A stretch of DNA of 64,000 bases from Proteus vulgaris (lineage in GTDB: Bacteria > Pseudomonadota > Gammaproteobacteria > Enterobacterales > Enterobacteriaceae), in assembly GCF_023100685.1 (NCBI RefSeq), contig NZ_CP090064.1, forward strand, positions 1,426,001 through 1,490,000. The letters run 5' to 3'. Below are positions 49,705 through 59,907 of this stretch, in pieces; position 1 is the stretch's first letter; each line of letters begins with the position of its first letter. The notes under the pieces are model-generated. The model ran no database searches. It had not been told where the DNA came from and saw only the letters and a list, made by a program, of their open reading frames with translations. The position numbers and the translations under genes were made by a program.

Positions 49705-51040
49705 CCCTTACTTTAAACCATTTGCAGTAAGTGCCCCTTATAAGGTGGCTTATGGTGGTCGAGGTAGTGGTAAATCATACTTCTTTGCGGAACTAGCTAT
49801 TGAAGTCGCGCGCAGAATCAAAACAGTTATTTTGTGTACTCGTGAGTTTCAGGGTTCGATTAGTGACTCAGTACATAAGTTGCTTTGTGAAACCATCGAT
49901 AGGTTAGGCTACACGAACGAGTTCGAGATACAAAAGAACACAATTATTCACCTTGGCACTGGCGCTTCATTCGTATTTGCTGGTATCAAAAATAACGTCA
50001 CTAAGATTAAATCAATTCAAGGTGTAGGTATTTGCTGGATAGAAGAAGCTGAGGCGGTAGTCAAAGATTCATGGGAGGTATTACTACCCTCCATTCGTGG
50101 TGATAAAAACGCTGAGATATGGGTAAGCTTCAACCCGAAGAACATTCTTGATGACACTTACCAGCGATTTGTTGTTAAGCCGCCAGAGGGCGCAATAGTC
50201 CTCAAGGCAAACTACGATGTTAATCCCCACTTTTACGACACACCACTTCCTAAGCAAATGGAAGAGTGTAAAGAACGTGATCCTGAGTTATACCGCCACA
50301 TCTGGCTTGGTGAGCCAGTAGCCGATTCCGCACTAGCAATTATCAAGCCTGCATGGATTGAGGCGGCTGTCGATGCGCATATCAAATTAGGATTTGAGCC
50401 AAGAGGTAAGCGAATTGTCGGGTTCGACGTTGCTGATGATGGTGAAGATGCTAACGCAATAGTACTTCGTCATGGTTCAGTTGCTTTATCTGTCGAAGAG
50501 TGGCGAGGTCAAGACGTCATATTTAGCGCTGACAAGGTCTATGCTGATGCGGTTAAGAATAACGTAGATACAGTTATCTATGACTCAATCGGCGTTGGCG
50601 CTGGCGTTAAGGCTCAATTTAACCGCAAAGATAATCGCATTGTTACTGTCGGGTTTAACGCAGGAGCTTCCGTCGAGAAGCCAGAAAGCAACTATAAGCC
50701 AGGCAAAACAAATAAAGATATGTTCTCCAATTTGAAAGCGCAGCAATGGCAATTAGTTGCTGATCGCTTCTACAACACTTGGCGAGCTATCGAGCATGGC
50801 GATAAATTCACTGATGACCAGTTAATCAGCATATCCAGTGAGATGAAAGATATCGAATATCTCAAAGCCGAGTTATCACGCCCTCAAGTCGATTATGACA
50901 GTAACGGGCGCGTAAAGGTTGAGAGTAAAAAGGATATGAAGAAACGCGGCATACCAAGCCCCAACAAAGCCGATGCGTTCATTATGGCGTTCTCTAACGC
51001 TAAACAACCATTCCGTATTCCAGACGAGATACTCCGATGA
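49697..51040 (+). CDS. Terminase large subunit (PBSX type)
   Basis: 447 residues, Terminase_3 family. ATPase: Walker [10 protein letters not shown] (19-27), Walker B IEEAE near 115-119 and SFNPKN. The C-terminal nuclease domain begins around residue 245 with [12 protein letters not shown] (metal-binding aspartates) and includes [10 protein letters not shown] and the late acidic PNKADAFIM. It cuts concatemers and drives DNA into the prohead. Phage type suggests headful packaging, an inference. Confidence 0.95.
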   Translation: MANPYFKPFAVSAPYKVAYGGRGSGKSYFFAELAIEVARRIKTVILCTREFQGSISDSVHKLLCETIDRLGYTNEFEIQKNTIIHLGTGASFVFAGIKNNVTKIKSIQGVGICWIEEAEAVVKDSWEVLLPSIRGDKNAEIWVSFNPKNILDDTYQRFVVKPPEGAIVLKANYDVNPHFYDTPLPKQMEECKERDPELYRHIWLGEPVADSALAIIKPAWIEAAVDAHIKLGFEPRGKRIVGFDVADDGEDANAIVLRHGSVALSVEEWRGQDVIFSADKVYADAVKNNVDTVIYDSIGVGAGVKAQFNRKDNRIVTVGFNAGASVEKPESNYKPGKTNKDMFSNLKAQQWQLVADRFYNTWRAIEHGDKFTDDQLISISSEMKDIEYLKAELSRPQVDYDSNGRVKVESKKDMKKRGIPSPNKADAFIMAFSNAKQPFRIPDEILR

Positions 51041-52455
51041 GCAAGAGTAAAAAAACACAACAGCCTGTCGGAAAACAACCGTTCAGGATTAAAGATATTG
51101 ATTTAGAAAAAGCTTCCACATCAGGTGAAGAGAAGAAATATGCTCACTTCGAGCGATATGAGCCATTGCCGGGTGTAGTTCCTGAATCTAAAAAGGAAGC
51201 TGTATTTGCAATGGATGCCACGCCATACGACATGCTTAATACGATGTCGATTGGTGATGAGTATTCAGGGTTTCGTGGATATCCACAGTTAGCGGCAATG
51301 TCTCAGCAAGTAGAATACTCAAACATGCACAGTGTATTCGCTGATGAGATGACCCGTAACTGGATTGAAGTTAAAAGTCGTAAAGAGGGTGATCCTGATA
51401 TTGAACTGATGGAAAACGCACTCGTTAAATATGATGTAAAGCGATTAATTCACGATGCGGTTAAGCAAGACTCTCAGTATGGTGTTGCTCATGTTTACAT
51501 TGATGCTGGCGCAAAGACAGATAATGAGTTGGAAAAGCCTTTATTCTTAGACCCAAGGAAGATACCAAAAGGATCACTAAAAGGCCTTAGAGTTGTTGAC
51601 CCAACTTGGATTTATCCTGCCATGTACAACACGCAGTGGCCGTTAGCTGATGATTTCTATAAACCAAGCGCGTGGTTTGTTATGGGAAAAACAGTTCATG
51701 AATCAAGGTTTATGGATATTGTTAGTCGCCCAGTGCCAGATATTCTCAAGCCGTCCTACAACTTTGGCGGGTTATCTCTCACTCAGTTAATGGAGGATTA
51801 CGTTGTTGACTGGCGTGATGCTAAGAAAAACGTAATTAAGATACTACGCACATTGAGAATGAGGGCGCTTAAAACTGATATGGATGCGCGGTTACAAACG
51901 CCGGGCGAGTTCGATAAGCGCATCAAGATGTTTACGCAATATCAGGATAACTTCGGTGTTTGGGTAATAGATACAGGAGAGGATTTAATTCACATGCAAA
52001 CTTCGCTAAGTGAATTATCCAATCTGCTATCAAACTATCAGGATCAACTCTGCATTCCTTCGCGTATTACCAATTTAAAACTCCTAGGGAACGCTCCAGC
52101 AGGTTTAAATGCTTCTGGTGAGTCAGAGTTATCAACGTGGCATGAAACAGTGTCAGGGTATCAGGACGGAAATCTAAGACGACCTTTAGAGAACATCTTC
52201 AAGATTATCCAACTTTCAGAGTTTGGAGAAATAAAAGAGGATATTTACTTTGAGTTCAGGCCGCTCGATGAAATTAGCGAAAAAGAACGCTCTGAAATCA
52301 CGAAGATTCGCGTTGATGCTGTGGCGGTTGCTGCTGACAGCATGTTGGTTAACTCAGAGGAAGCTAGGGATGCTCTCAAGGGTATAGAGGGTGCTGGTTT
52401 CGAAAACTTGGATGGTGATTATGAGCCAGAAGACAACGAGACTGAAGCCTATTAA
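51037..52455 (+). CDS. DUF1073-type phage portal protein
   Basis: 472 residues. It contains [34 protein letters not shown], and [22 protein letters not shown] with [13 protein letters not shown], the conserved portal block. The C-terminal part is acidic. The DUF1073 name has been linked in databases to anti-CBASS Acb1-like proteins, but the position between TerL and MuF-like protein shows a portal. It forms the dodecameric DNA channel. ATGA overlap with terL. Confidence 0.9.
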   Translation: MSKSKKTQQPVGKQPFRIKDIDLEKASTSGEEKKYAHFERYEPLPGVVPESKKEAVFAMDATPYDMLNTMSIGDEYSGFRGYPQLAAMSQQVEYSNMHSVFADEMTRNWIEVKSRKEGDPDIELMENALVKYDVKRLIHDAVKQDSQYGVAHVYIDAGAKTDNELEKPLFLDPRKIPKGSLKGLRVVDPTWIYPAMYNTQWPLADDFYKPSAWFVMGKTVHESRFMDIVSRPVPDILKPSYNFGGLSLTQLMEDYVVDWRDAKKNVIKILRTLRMRALKTDMDARLQTPGEFDKRIKMFTQYQDNFGVWVIDTGEDLIHMQTSLSELSNLLSNYQDQLCIPSRITNLKLLGNAPAGLNASGESELSTWHETVSGYQDGNLRRPLENIFKIIQLSEFGEIKEDIYFEFRPLDEISEKERSEITKIRVDAVAVAADSMLVNSEEARDALKGIEGAGFENLDGDYEPEDNETEAY

Positions 52456-53227
52456 CTATAATGCTGGCAATATCAAGTGGTACCAAAGGCAGTTGCTAGC
52501 CGAAATTAGAGAAATGAACGATGAGGTTAGGCGCGAAATAGTTAACGCTATTCGCAGTAATCCTCTCGCTCAAGATTCTAATTTAGCTATGGATGCTAAT
52601 CCTGTTACTTTTATCAAAAGGTTGCTTGATTCTCTAGCAAGGAAATGGGTTGACCGATTCATTAATAAGGCACTTCCAATATCAGATGAGTTAATGGATA
52701 AAACGCAAAGCGCAGTCGATAGAGGTTTATTGGCTGCTGCTCGGCGTGAATCTATGACTATTAATATGCAATGGACTGACGCCATGTTGGAGAGGCGTGA
52801 GGCGATCATTGCTGAGAATGTTTCTCTTATCCGCTCTATCCCTGAGAAATATTTTACTGAAGTAGAAGGCATGGTGTATCGCGCCGTTGCTCATGGCGGT
52901 GATAGAAAAATACTTGCTGATGAAATAGAGCGTAACTTTGGTAAGCGTCACGGTATCACGCGGCGAAGAGCTGAGTTTATCGCTCGTGACCAAACACGCA
53001 AGGCAACAAGTGCGTTATCGGCAGCAAGGCAACAAGCTGCTGGTATCGTTGAGGCTGAGTGGGTACATAGTGGCGGTGGCAATAAACCCCGTCATAGTCA
53101 CGTTAAAGCAGGTCGGGAAAGAAAGCGATTTAAGCTATCTGAAGGCTGCTTGATTGATGGCGAATATATTATGCCCGGTCAATTGCCTAATTGCGGTTGC
53201 GTGTGGCGACCCGTGCTGCCGTTCTAA
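52421..53227 (+). CDS. MuF-like minor head protein
   Basis: 268 residues from ATG 52421 (GGATGGTG upstream). The C-terminal SPP1 gp7/MuF domain includes RRAEFIARDQTRKATSALSA, WVHSGGGNKPRHSHVKA and DGEYIMPGQLPNCGCVWRP. Such proteins are injected or bound inside the capsid and aid head assembly. It overlaps the portal gene by 35 bases. No extra toxin domain is seen at the C-terminus. Confidence 0.92.
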   Translation: MSQKTTRLKPINYNAGNIKWYQRQLLAEIREMNDEVRREIVNAIRSNPLAQDSNLAMDANPVTFIKRLLDSLARKWVDRFINKALPISDELMDKTQSAVDRGLLAAARRESMTINMQWTDAMLERREAIIAENVSLIRSIPEKYFTEVEGMVYRAVAHGGDRKILADEIERNFGKRHGITRRRAEFIARDQTRKATSALSAARQQAAGIVEAEWVHSGGGNKPRHSHVKAGRERKRFKLSEGCLIDGEYIMPGQLPNCGCVWRPVLPF

Positions 53228-53231
53228 TAAC

Positions 53232-53255
53232 AGATCACCTCGGTGGTCTTTTTTT
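53232..53255 (+). terminator. Terminator inside the head cluster
   Basis: AGATCAC-CTCG-GTGGTCT with one T-G pair is followed by TTTTTT, 5 bases after the MuF-like gene. It may tune expression between packaging and capsid genes. Confidence 0.8.
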
Positions 53256-53276
53256 ATGTCTGAATAAAGGTAAACC

Positions 53277-54437
53277 ATGAAAGATGTGAAATTTGCCTTT
53301 GATAAAGCAAGCGTCAGGACTTACGACGAAGATGGGATGATGCACGTTGCATTAACACCGATCAGTAAATCCAATGTCTGCATCTACTATGGCAAGGAAA
53401 TACCCAACTCCGAAGAGTTAGGTTTAGAACCAAATAAAGCCTATCGACTACTACGTGATCCAGAAGAGCTCAAGAAAGCCGTCAGTACATTCAATAATAA
53501 GCCTGTACTCAATAAACACATCGGCGTAACCGTGATTGACCCACCAAAAGACGCAATTGTCGGCTCTACTGGAGAGCGTGCAGAGTTCGATGGTACTTAT
53601 CTTAAAAACTCAATGGTTATTTGGGATCTGGACTCAATTCTCGGAGTGGAGACGGAGAAGCAAAAAGAAATTTCCTCATCTTATCGTTATCGACTTGATT
53701 TGACAGCGGGAGAGTATGAGGGAGAAACATACGATGGCGTAATGCGTGACATCGTTTGTAACCATGTGGCCATAGTGCCAAGTGGTCGGGCAGGCCCCGA
53801 CGTATTTGTTTATGACTCGAAACCAATAGGAATCAAACTGATGTCAAAATTAGAAAAACTTTGGGCGTATTTGCTACCTAAATTAGCTAGCGATGCAGAT
53901 CCAGATGAAGTTAAAAAAGAAGTCGGAAATGTCATTAAAGATGAAGCTACACAAGCTGAAAAAGATAATGAGTCCGAAGCAGAGCGCTTAAAGCGCGAAG
54001 AAAAAGAACTCAAGGAGCGTGAAGCGCGAGAAAACAAAGATCGCGAAAAAGACCGCAAGGCGGAGGATAACGACAATAGCAAAGATGATAAGTCCAATAA
54101 AACCGCTAATGACAACGATGACGACAAAAAAGCCAAAGACAACAAAATGGCTATGGATGCCGCCATTAGCGCCGTAGAGCGTAAATTTATGGAGTTACGT
54201 CAAGCCGAGCGTGATGTTCGCCCTGTTGTTGGCGAATTAGCTTGCGATAGTGCAGAAGATGTTTATCGAACAGCACTAAAGCAAATGGGCTGTGAAGATT
54301 ACGCATCAATCCCTGCATCAGGACTGCGTTCTGTTTTCAATGCCTACTCAAAAGTGCCTACGATGGCTCAAGACTCCGCACCTATTGCGGCATCCTCTCG
54401 CGATAATGTTCGCAAGTTCTTTGATGGAGATAAATAA
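53277..54437 (+). CDS. Prohead protease-scaffold fusion (DUF2213)
   Basis: 386 residues. The N-terminal DUF2213 protease-like domain has His81 (NKHIGVTVIDPP), the SSSYR serine at about 133-135 and CNHVAIVPSGRAG, similar to HK97-type prohead proteases. The middle (residues 210-290) is a highly charged coiled coil rich in K, E, D and N, typical of scaffolds. The C-terminal part resembles capsid-binding regions. An internal in-frame ATG at 53841 (Met189), preceded by AGGA, may give a scaffold-only form, as in lambda C/Nu3. Confidence 0.85.
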   Translation: MKDVKFAFDKASVRTYDEDGMMHVALTPISKSNVCIYYGKEIPNSEELGLEPNKAYRLLRDPEELKKAVSTFNNKPVLNKHIGVTVIDPPKDAIVGSTGERAEFDGTYLKNSMVIWDLDSILGVETEKQKEISSSYRYRLDLTAGEYEGETYDGVMRDIVCNHVAIVPSGRAGPDVFVYDSKPIGIKLMSKLEKLWAYLLPKLASDADPDEVKKEVGNVIKDEATQAEKDNESEAERLKREEKELKEREARENKDREKDRKAEDNDNSKDDKSNKTANDNDDDKKAKDNKMAMDAAISAVERKFMELRQAERDVRPVVGELACDSAEDVYRTALKQMGCEDYASIPASGLRSVFNAYSKVPTMAQDSAPIAASSRDNVRKFFDGDK

Positions 54438-54439
54438 CT

Positions 54440-54928
54440 ATGGCATTTCAATCAAGTGTTCGCCTTTACTCAGGTGTAGGTCAGGAAGGCCAACCAGCAT
54501 CTAATAGCCCAATTATTGCAGCGGCGGGCGGTGCTGGTGCGTTCAAGGCAGGTGATGACGGCCTTAATATGTGTCGTTTCGCTTGGCGTGACGCGAAAGA
54601 CCCTAAAAAATTAAACAACAAAGGTGCTGGCAAGCCAGTTGGTTTTGTCTACAACAATGCTAATGCCGCCATTGATTACCTACAAAGCAATAGCTTGTTA
54701 ATCCCGAAAGGCCGTGAAGCATCTCCAATTGTTGGTGGTGATTTTTGGGCTAAATCCGCAACGCAAGCGATTGTTGGTCAGAAAGTATTTGCGGTATTAG
54801 CAGACGGCACAATCAAAACGGGTGATGCTGGCGCAACTGTTGATGGTGCAATCGAAACCGAATGGTATGTAGCAAGCGCTGCTGCTGTTGGTGATTTATT
54901 CGTAATTTCTACATGGAGCAAAGCATAA
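54440..54928 (+). CDS. Gp24-like structural cement (head decoration) protein
   Basis: 162 residues with an Ala/Gly-rich beta structure: GQEGQPASNSPIIAAAGG, FAWRDAKDPKKLNNKG, GKPVGFVYNN, SNSLLIPKGREASPIVGGDFWAKS. This is the layout of head decoration or cement proteins encoded before DUF2184 capsid genes. Starts 2 bases after the protease-scaffold stop. Confidence 0.82.
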   Translation: MAFQSSVRLYSGVGQEGQPASNSPIIAAAGGAGAFKAGDDGLNMCRFAWRDAKDPKKLNNKGAGKPVGFVYNNANAAIDYLQSNSLLIPKGREASPIVGGDFWAKSATQAIVGQKVFAVLADGTIKTGDAGATVDGAIETEWYVASAAAVGDLFVISTWSKA

Positions 54929-55953
54929 TGCCACAATTAACACAGGCTGATTTCTCAGCATTTAAGAAGGAAGCAGAATCTCGCGGTTTTTACCTACCGC
55001 CTTCTGTGACTAAATTCGCTATGGATGCGGAAGTTCAGCCATCCATGCCAGCGAACGGCGGTATTCCTGCCATCGTTTCAACATTTATTGATCCTGAAAT
55101 TGTCCGCACTATCTTTGCTAAGCAAAAAGCAACTGACATTTTAAGTGAGAGAAAGAAAGGCTCATGGGCACAAGATACCATGATGATCCAGCGCGTTGAG
55201 CAGTCTGGTGACGTGGTCGCGTATGATGATTACAGCGAACAAGGTGCAAACCAAGTTACAAACGCATGGGAAAATCGTCAAGTGTTCCGTTATCAAACAA
55301 TGGTAACTTACGGTGAGTTAGAGCAAGAGCGATATGGTTTAGCTATGTTGCCTTATGTTGCAGAAAAACAACGCGCTGCAGCTTGGACTATGAATCAGGA
55401 GCAGAATAAGTTCTACTTCTATGGTGTTGAAGGTTTGCTTAACTACGGCATTCTGAATGACCCTGCATTACCAGCACCAATCACCCCTGCTACAGTTGAT
55501 GGAAAAACGCAGTGGAAAGATAAGCAAATTATCGATATCTATAACGATATCCTATCACTTTATGCAGACCTGATTGCTCGCACTAATGGTGCCGTGGGTG
55601 ATGGTGTTGATATGGCATCTCCATTAGTTCTTGCAATGAGCCCTAAAGCTTCCGTTTGGTTTAAAAAATCAAATGAAATCTTTGGCAACTCTGTTGAAAA
55701 AATGGTTAAAGATACGTTCACTAATCTACGCATTGAAGTCGCGCCACAATACGACACTGATGCTGGTGAGCTGATCCAGATGTTTGTTGAAACCGCTCAA
55801 GGTCAAAGTGCTGGTTATTGTGCATTTAGCGAAAAGCTTCGCGCTCACCCAGTTATCACAATGTCCTCAAGCTGGAAGCAAAAATATTCTGGCGCAACTT
55901 ACGGTGCGGTAATCACTCAGCCGTTCTTATTTGCTCAAATGCTAGGGGTGTAA
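54928..55953 (+). CDS. Major capsid protein (DUF2184)
   Basis: 341 residues. It contains the family blocks GGIPAIVSTFIDPEIVR, FRYQTMVTYGELEQERYG and SPKASVWFKKSNEIFGNS, ending in GATYGAVITQPFLFAQMLGV. It should have the HK97 fold. ATG lies in the TAATG junction with the cement gene, with GGAGC upstream. An ATG at 54913 would add five residues and lacks a ribosome site. Confidence 0.92.
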   Translation: MPQLTQADFSAFKKEAESRGFYLPPSVTKFAMDAEVQPSMPANGGIPAIVSTFIDPEIVRTIFAKQKATDILSERKKGSWAQDTMMIQRVEQSGDVVAYDDYSEQGANQVTNAWENRQVFRYQTMVTYGELEQERYGLAMLPYVAEKQRAAAWTMNQEQNKFYFYGVEGLLNYGILNDPALPAPITPATVDGKTQWKDKQIIDIYNDILSLYADLIARTNGAVGDGVDMASPLVLAMSPKASVWFKKSNEIFGNSVEKMVKDTFTNLRIEVAPQYDTDAGELIQMFVETAQGQSAGYCAFSEKLRAHPVITMSSSWKQKYSGATYGAVITQPFLFAQMLGV

Positions 55954-55954
55954 A

Positions 55955-56281
55955 GTGGCTAAAGTTTCAAGTTATGTTATTGGTTGTAAATTACCTAACG
56001 GGATCACCTTTAAGCATGAGGGCAAAGATATCACGCTATTGGGTGCCAACTCATCCGCTCTTCTGAATGGGTTTGGCATCACTCGGGATGTTCCTGCTGA
56101 TGCTTGGGAATCTTTTGAGAAGTCATTTAAAGACCAGAAAATATTCCTTAATGGCATTGTGTTTGCTGTGACGGATTATGAATCTGCCGAAGATGCCTCA
56201 AAAGAGCGCGCCAAACAGAAAACGGGATTAGAGCAAGCCAGTGCTGAATCTGCTGGGGTGGAACCACTAACCGAGGATTAA
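55955..56281 (+). CDS. Hypothetical phage structural protein
   Basis: 108 residues, with a beta-like N-terminal half (VIGCKLPNGITFKHEGKDITLLG) and an acidic C-terminal tail (EQASAESAGVEPLTED). GTG start with AGGGGT upstream. Between the major capsid and neck genes, so a head or neck component; not recognised more closely. Confidence 0.7.
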   Translation: MAKVSSYVIGCKLPNGITFKHEGKDITLLGANSSALLNGFGITRDVPADAWESFEKSFKDQKIFLNGIVFAVTDYESAEDASKERAKQKTGLEQASAESAGVEPLTED

Positions 56282-56283
56282 TT

Positions 56284-56688
56284 ATGGCAATCGTGGAACT
56301 TAATAAATCTACGTTCCGCGCCATGTTCCCAGAGTTTTCCAACATATCAGACGATTTATTACCTTTCCTTTTCGACCAAGCCACCGATTACCTCGATAAC
56401 ACTGAATTCTCATTGGTCTATCAGGCTGATAAGCGAGAGCGATTGCTCTACTTGCTTATGGCTCATTTGGCATATATGAGATACGGCGATAAAGACGGCA
56501 AAGGTGGCTCAGGAATGGTTGGGCGAGTGTCGTCTGCAAGTGAGGGAAGCGTGTCTGTATCTTCTGAACTTGGTGCGATTGAGTTTAGAAATGCATGGTA
56601 CACGCTTAGCCCTTACGGAATGGATTACTGGCAGGCCACAAAAGTTTATCGAATGGCTAACTACTATCCGGGGAGCATTTATGGCTAA
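56284..56688 (+). CDS. Head-tail connector protein (DUF4054)
   Basis: 134 residues. N-terminal FRAMFPEFSNISDDLLPFLFDQA and a helix with ERLLYLLMAHLAYM are typical DUF4054 connectors. The middle (GRVSSASEGSVSVS) and C-terminal WYTLSPYGMDYWQATKVYR also fit. It probably attaches to the portal. Overlaps the next gene by 8 bases. Confidence 0.85.
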   Translation: MAIVELNKSTFRAMFPEFSNISDDLLPFLFDQATDYLDNTEFSLVYQADKRERLLYLLMAHLAYMRYGDKDGKGGSGMVGRVSSASEGSVSVSSELGAIEFRNAWYTLSPYGMDYWQATKVYRMANYYPGSIYG

Positions 56689-57139
56689 TGGGCTAGAAAA
56701 ATACCTAATGGATTTAGCTGCGAGACTGGATGCAACGGAGGTTAAGGCAGGGTTTATTGATGGTACTACCTATCCTGATGGTACGAGTGTAGCCGAGGTT
56801 GCTTATAAGAACGAGTATGGGGTTCCTGAAAATAATCAGCCGCCCAGACCATTCTTTAGAAATGCCATTAATAGTAACAAGGAGGAGTGGGTTAGAGGGA
56901 TATCGAGAGGATTGGCTTCTGGCGTCAGTTCAAGAGATGTTCTTGAGGTAATTGGCGCAAGAATGAAAGGTGATATTCAAACATCAATTTCTGAGCTGGT
57001 TGATCCTCCACTATCTCCAACTACTTTAAAAATAAGAAGAATTAGAAAGGTTATGCCTAACTCATCAAATAAACCACTGGTCGATACGCGGGTAATGATT
57101 GGTGATGTTAACTACGAGGTGATTGATGATCAAAGTTAG
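56681..57139 (+). CDS. Phage tail completion / HK97 gp10-like protein
   Basis: 152 residues from ATG 56681 (GGGGAG upstream). The blocks EVKAGFIDGTTYPDGTSVAE, VAYKNEYGVPENNQPPRPFF and VDPPLSPTTL are those of HK97 gp10-like or minor tail completion proteins. It acts in joining head and tail. Overlaps the neighbour genes. Confidence 0.82.
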   Translation: MANGLEKYLMDLAARLDATEVKAGFIDGTTYPDGTSVAEVAYKNEYGVPENNQPPRPFFRNAINSNKEEWVRGISRGLASGVSSRDVLEVIGARMKGDIQTSISELVDPPLSPTTLKIRRIRKVMPNSSNKPLVDTRVMIGDVNYEVIDDQS

Positions 57140-57506
57140 AGCCATTGCCAACTCAGCTATTCAAGTCGTTAATAAAAACCTACCTGCGACCCTAATCGCC
57201 AACGAGGGATTTGAAATTATCCCCGGAGGTAAGCAAGTTCCTAAACTCACCTCGTATGAAATAAGCGTCCAAATGCAAAGCTTGAGCACTCAAGACCTTG
57301 AGCATTTAGGCGTTATCAATCAGCAAGGTGAATTCATCTACTGTTATGCGAGAGGGCAAATCGAAGCCATTCGCAGAGCAAAAGATAAAGGGGCTGACAA
57401 GATTAGTTTCGTTGCATACGGTGAATCCGAACCATCTGAATGGCTGGTCACTAAAGTCATAGAATCATACCCATCATGGGTTAAGGTGCTTTTATGGCGA
57501 CAATAA
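57126..57506 (+). CDS. Hypothetical neck/tail protein
   Basis: 126 residues from ATG 57126 (GAGGTG upstream). It contains ANEGFEIIPGGKQVPKLTSY and an alpha/beta region QIEAIRRAKDKGADKI. Located between the tail completion and terminator genes. Not recognised; a structural or assembly role is inferred from position. Confidence 0.7.
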   Translation: MIKVRAIANSAIQVVNKNLPATLIANEGFEIIPGGKQVPKLTSYEISVQMQSLSTQDLEHLGVINQQGEFIYCYARGQIEAIRRAKDKGADKISFVAYGESEPSEWLVTKVIESYPSWVKVLLWRQ

Positions 57507-57979
57507 GCATTACTGAAGATGATCTCTTTCTTGAGCTATGGACTTACTTAACTGATTTATTTAGCTGCCCTGTCGTTCGAGGTTATGAAAATAATGTGCC
57601 TGTACCCAAAGACGGCATTGTCATGCACATGCTGTACGAAAGAGATTTGGATTACACGGCAGATTATTGGGAAGCGCCAACGGAAGAGGTAACAGCACAG
57701 CGATCAGTGGAAGCTACCTTTCAGTTTGATTTTTACGGCGAAGAAGCCAATAACCGTTCAAGAGTTGTAGCAAATCTCTGGAAGTCATCATATACAACCG
57801 ACCGGCTCAAAAAGTGCAAACCTTTAGACAGCGGAAGTCCAAAGAAAAACGTATTGGTGAATGAAGCAAATCAATACGAAAACCGCATGATGCTAGGCGT
57901 TACCATGCAATATAACCCTGAAGTCTCTTATCACACCGATGGTGTCAATAGCGTCTCTATCACTACCACTCAAGTTTAA
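57494..57979 (+). CDS. Neck/tail terminator protein (gp12-like)
   Basis: 161 residues. It contains EDDLFLELWTYLTDLFSCPVV, RGYENNVPVPKDGIVMHMLY and TFQFDFYGEEANNRS, resembling LIC_12616-type neck proteins in myoviruses with a DUF3383 sheath. It likely caps the tail tube. Overlaps the previous gene by 13 bases. Confidence 0.8.
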   Translation: MATISITEDDLFLELWTYLTDLFSCPVVRGYENNVPVPKDGIVMHMLYERDLDYTADYWEAPTEEVTAQRSVEATFQFDFYGEEANNRSRVVANLWKSSYTTDRLKKCKPLDSGSPKKNVLVNEANQYENRMMLGVTMQYNPEVSYHTDGVNSVSITTTQV

Positions 57980-57990
57980 AAGGTAAAAAT

Positions 57991-59448
57991 ATGAATTCTA
58001 TTCCAGCAAGCGATATCGTCCAGATATTGCCCGGTGTCGTTGGCACTGGTGGTAATCCTCTGGCACTTAACGCGCTGTTTATTACAAAGAAAAAAGCAGA
58101 ATCAATGCTAGGCGTTCGTTCATTCGGATCTGAAGATGAAGTCGGCGAAGTGTTCGGCATTGACTCTGATGAATACCGAGCCACTCAAATCTATTTCGCA
58201 GGATTTGTTAACTCAACCTCTCGACCTGAATCACTCTACATTGCCTATATGAATGGCGAAGCGGAGTCAGCAAAACTCATTGGTTCTAAAGTTCCTGTTC
58301 GCACTGAAAGTGATTTCAGCCCACTGCCAAGCGATTTAACTTTAACCATTGATGGTGCAAAAGTTTCTGTAACCGTTGATGGTGAAGTGACAAGTTACTC
58401 TGCTTTAGCTCAAGCGGCGACTGCTTCATTGGGCGCAAAAGGCCAGTGCGCTTATGACGCGCTATCGCAAACTTTCGTTATCTCTGGTGCTACAAAGGGA
58501 GCGAAAGGAAACATCTCATTTGCTGTTGGCGATTTGGCTGAATTTATGGGCCTTACTGAATCATCTGGCGCACAGAAAAATGACGGTATCGATGCTGATT
58601 CTATTGAAGAATTAATGCCTCGCATTACCAAAGAAACACGTAACTTTGTTTCGGTAATGACTTTGGGTGACTTCTCAGTAAGTGAAAAGCTCACAATTTC
58701 TCGCTGGGTTTCATTGCAGAATGATCGCTACATTCACGTGCTGTACCACTCAAATGATGATGATTTAAAAACCATCTCTGATGCGATTATTGGCGCAGAA
58801 GTTGGCGGCACAATGTTGATGTACGGTGATTACACTCACGGTGCTTTCGTGTGTGGTTATCCTGCCTGTCTTAACTTTGATGAATTAAACGGCCGTACAA
58901 ACCTGTCATTCCGTTACCAAGAAGGATTAGCGCCATCAGTTGATGAGAAATCAAAAGCAGATGAGTTAATGAAGTTAGGGTTTAACTTCTACGGTGCATA
59001 CGGAACAGCCAATGATCGATTCATCTTTGTTTATCCTGGTTCAATTTCTGGCAAGTTCAAATTCATGGATAGCTACGTTAATCAGGTGTACTTCAACAGC
59101 CAGTTACAACTAGCACTCATGACTATGTTAGTGAGCAATAAGAGCGTTCCATACAATGATGCTGGTAGAGCCATGCACCGCGCAGCAGTAACCGATCCTG
59201 CCAATCAGATGCTCAACTTTGGTGGCATTCAACCGGGCGTTGAATTATCAGAACAACAGAAGAAGCAGATTAACTACGAAGCTGGTTTTGATGCGGTGTC
59301 TCAACTGAAAACTGCCGGTTGGTGCATTCGTGTTGGTGAAACTCCAGCTCAAACACGAGGGTTGCGTAAATCCATGCCATTAAAACTCTGGTACGCAGAT
59401 GGCGGTAGTGTCCAGCAAGTTAATTTACCGTCAATTAACGTTCAATAG
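57991..59448 (+). CDS. Tail sheath-like protein (DUF3383)
   Basis: 485 residues. Diagnostic regions are PGVVGTGGNPLALNALFITK at the start, KETRNFVSVMTLGDFSVSE, and the C-terminal GFNFYGAYGTANDRFIFVYP and SYVNQVYFNSQLQLALMTML. DUF3383 proteins take the sheath role in contractile tails of some phages, so this prophage should make a myovirus. The next gene encodes the tube protein. Confidence 0.88.
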   Translation: MNSIPASDIVQILPGVVGTGGNPLALNALFITKKKAESMLGVRSFGSEDEVGEVFGIDSDEYRATQIYFAGFVNSTSRPESLYIAYMNGEAESAKLIGSKVPVRTESDFSPLPSDLTLTIDGAKVSVTVDGEVTSYSALAQAATASLGAKGQCAYDALSQTFVISGATKGAKGNISFAVGDLAEFMGLTESSGAQKNDGIDADSIEELMPRITKETRNFVSVMTLGDFSVSEKLTISRWVSLQNDRYIHVLYHSNDDDLKTISDAIIGAEVGGTMLMYGDYTHGAFVCGYPACLNFDELNGRTNLSFRYQEGLAPSVDEKSKADELMKLGFNFYGAYGTANDRFIFVYPGSISGKFKFMDSYVNQVYFNSQLQLALMTMLVSNKSVPYNDAGRAMHRAAVTDPANQMLNFGGIQPGVELSEQQKKQINYEAGFDAVSQLKTAGWCIRVGETPAQTRGLRKSMPLKLWYADGGSVQQVNLPSINVQ

Positions 59449-59460
59449 GAGTAATGAATT

Positions 59461-59907
59461 ATGGGTATGGGCCATAACGAAAGAACAATTACCTCGGCAA
59501 ACTCAGTCATGATGATCCGCTGTAAGGGTATTTATGATGACTGGGTGCGCATTCAGGGTTTCCAAGCTGACAACGCATGGGAGTTCGGTGACGCAAATAT
59601 TGGTGAGACTCGCATGGGTGTAGATGGTAAGCAGTCCATTGGTTACACGCCTCATGAAACGCCATGGACACTGTATCTGGAAGCTAACAGCGCATCTATT
59701 GAAGTGATGGAAACTATCCGCAAAGACTTCAATAGCAATATGGAAGTGCGCCCGATTGAAATCATTATTGAAATGCCGTCAATCGCTAAGCGTTACACAG
59801 GTAAAGGCGGTTTAACCACCATGAAAGGTGGCCCAAGTGGTAAGAAAATGCTTGATGGCACCACTTACAATTTCAACATGGTTACAGAAGGCGCAGAGGA
59901 AATCTAA
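59461..59907 (+). CDS. Tail tube protein (DUF3277)
   Basis: 148 residues. Blocks NERTITSANSVMMIRCKGIYD, DANIGETRMGVDGKQSIGY and RPIEIIIEMPSIAKRYTGKG match the tail tube family paired with DUF3383 sheaths. Its stop overlaps the chaperone ATG by one base (TAATG). Confidence 0.88.
   Translation: MGMGHNERTITSANSVMMIRCKGIYDDWVRIQGFQADNAWEFGDANIGETRMGVDGKQSIGYTPHETPWTLYLEANSASIEVMETIRKDFNSNMEVRPIEIIIEMPSIAKRYTGKGGLTTMKGGPSGKKMLDGTTYNFNMVTEGAEEI

Noticed and set aside
51037..52455. Considered as an Acb1 anti-CBASS enzyme
   Set aside because: Gene order and length indicate a portal; no catalytic motif was identified by eye.
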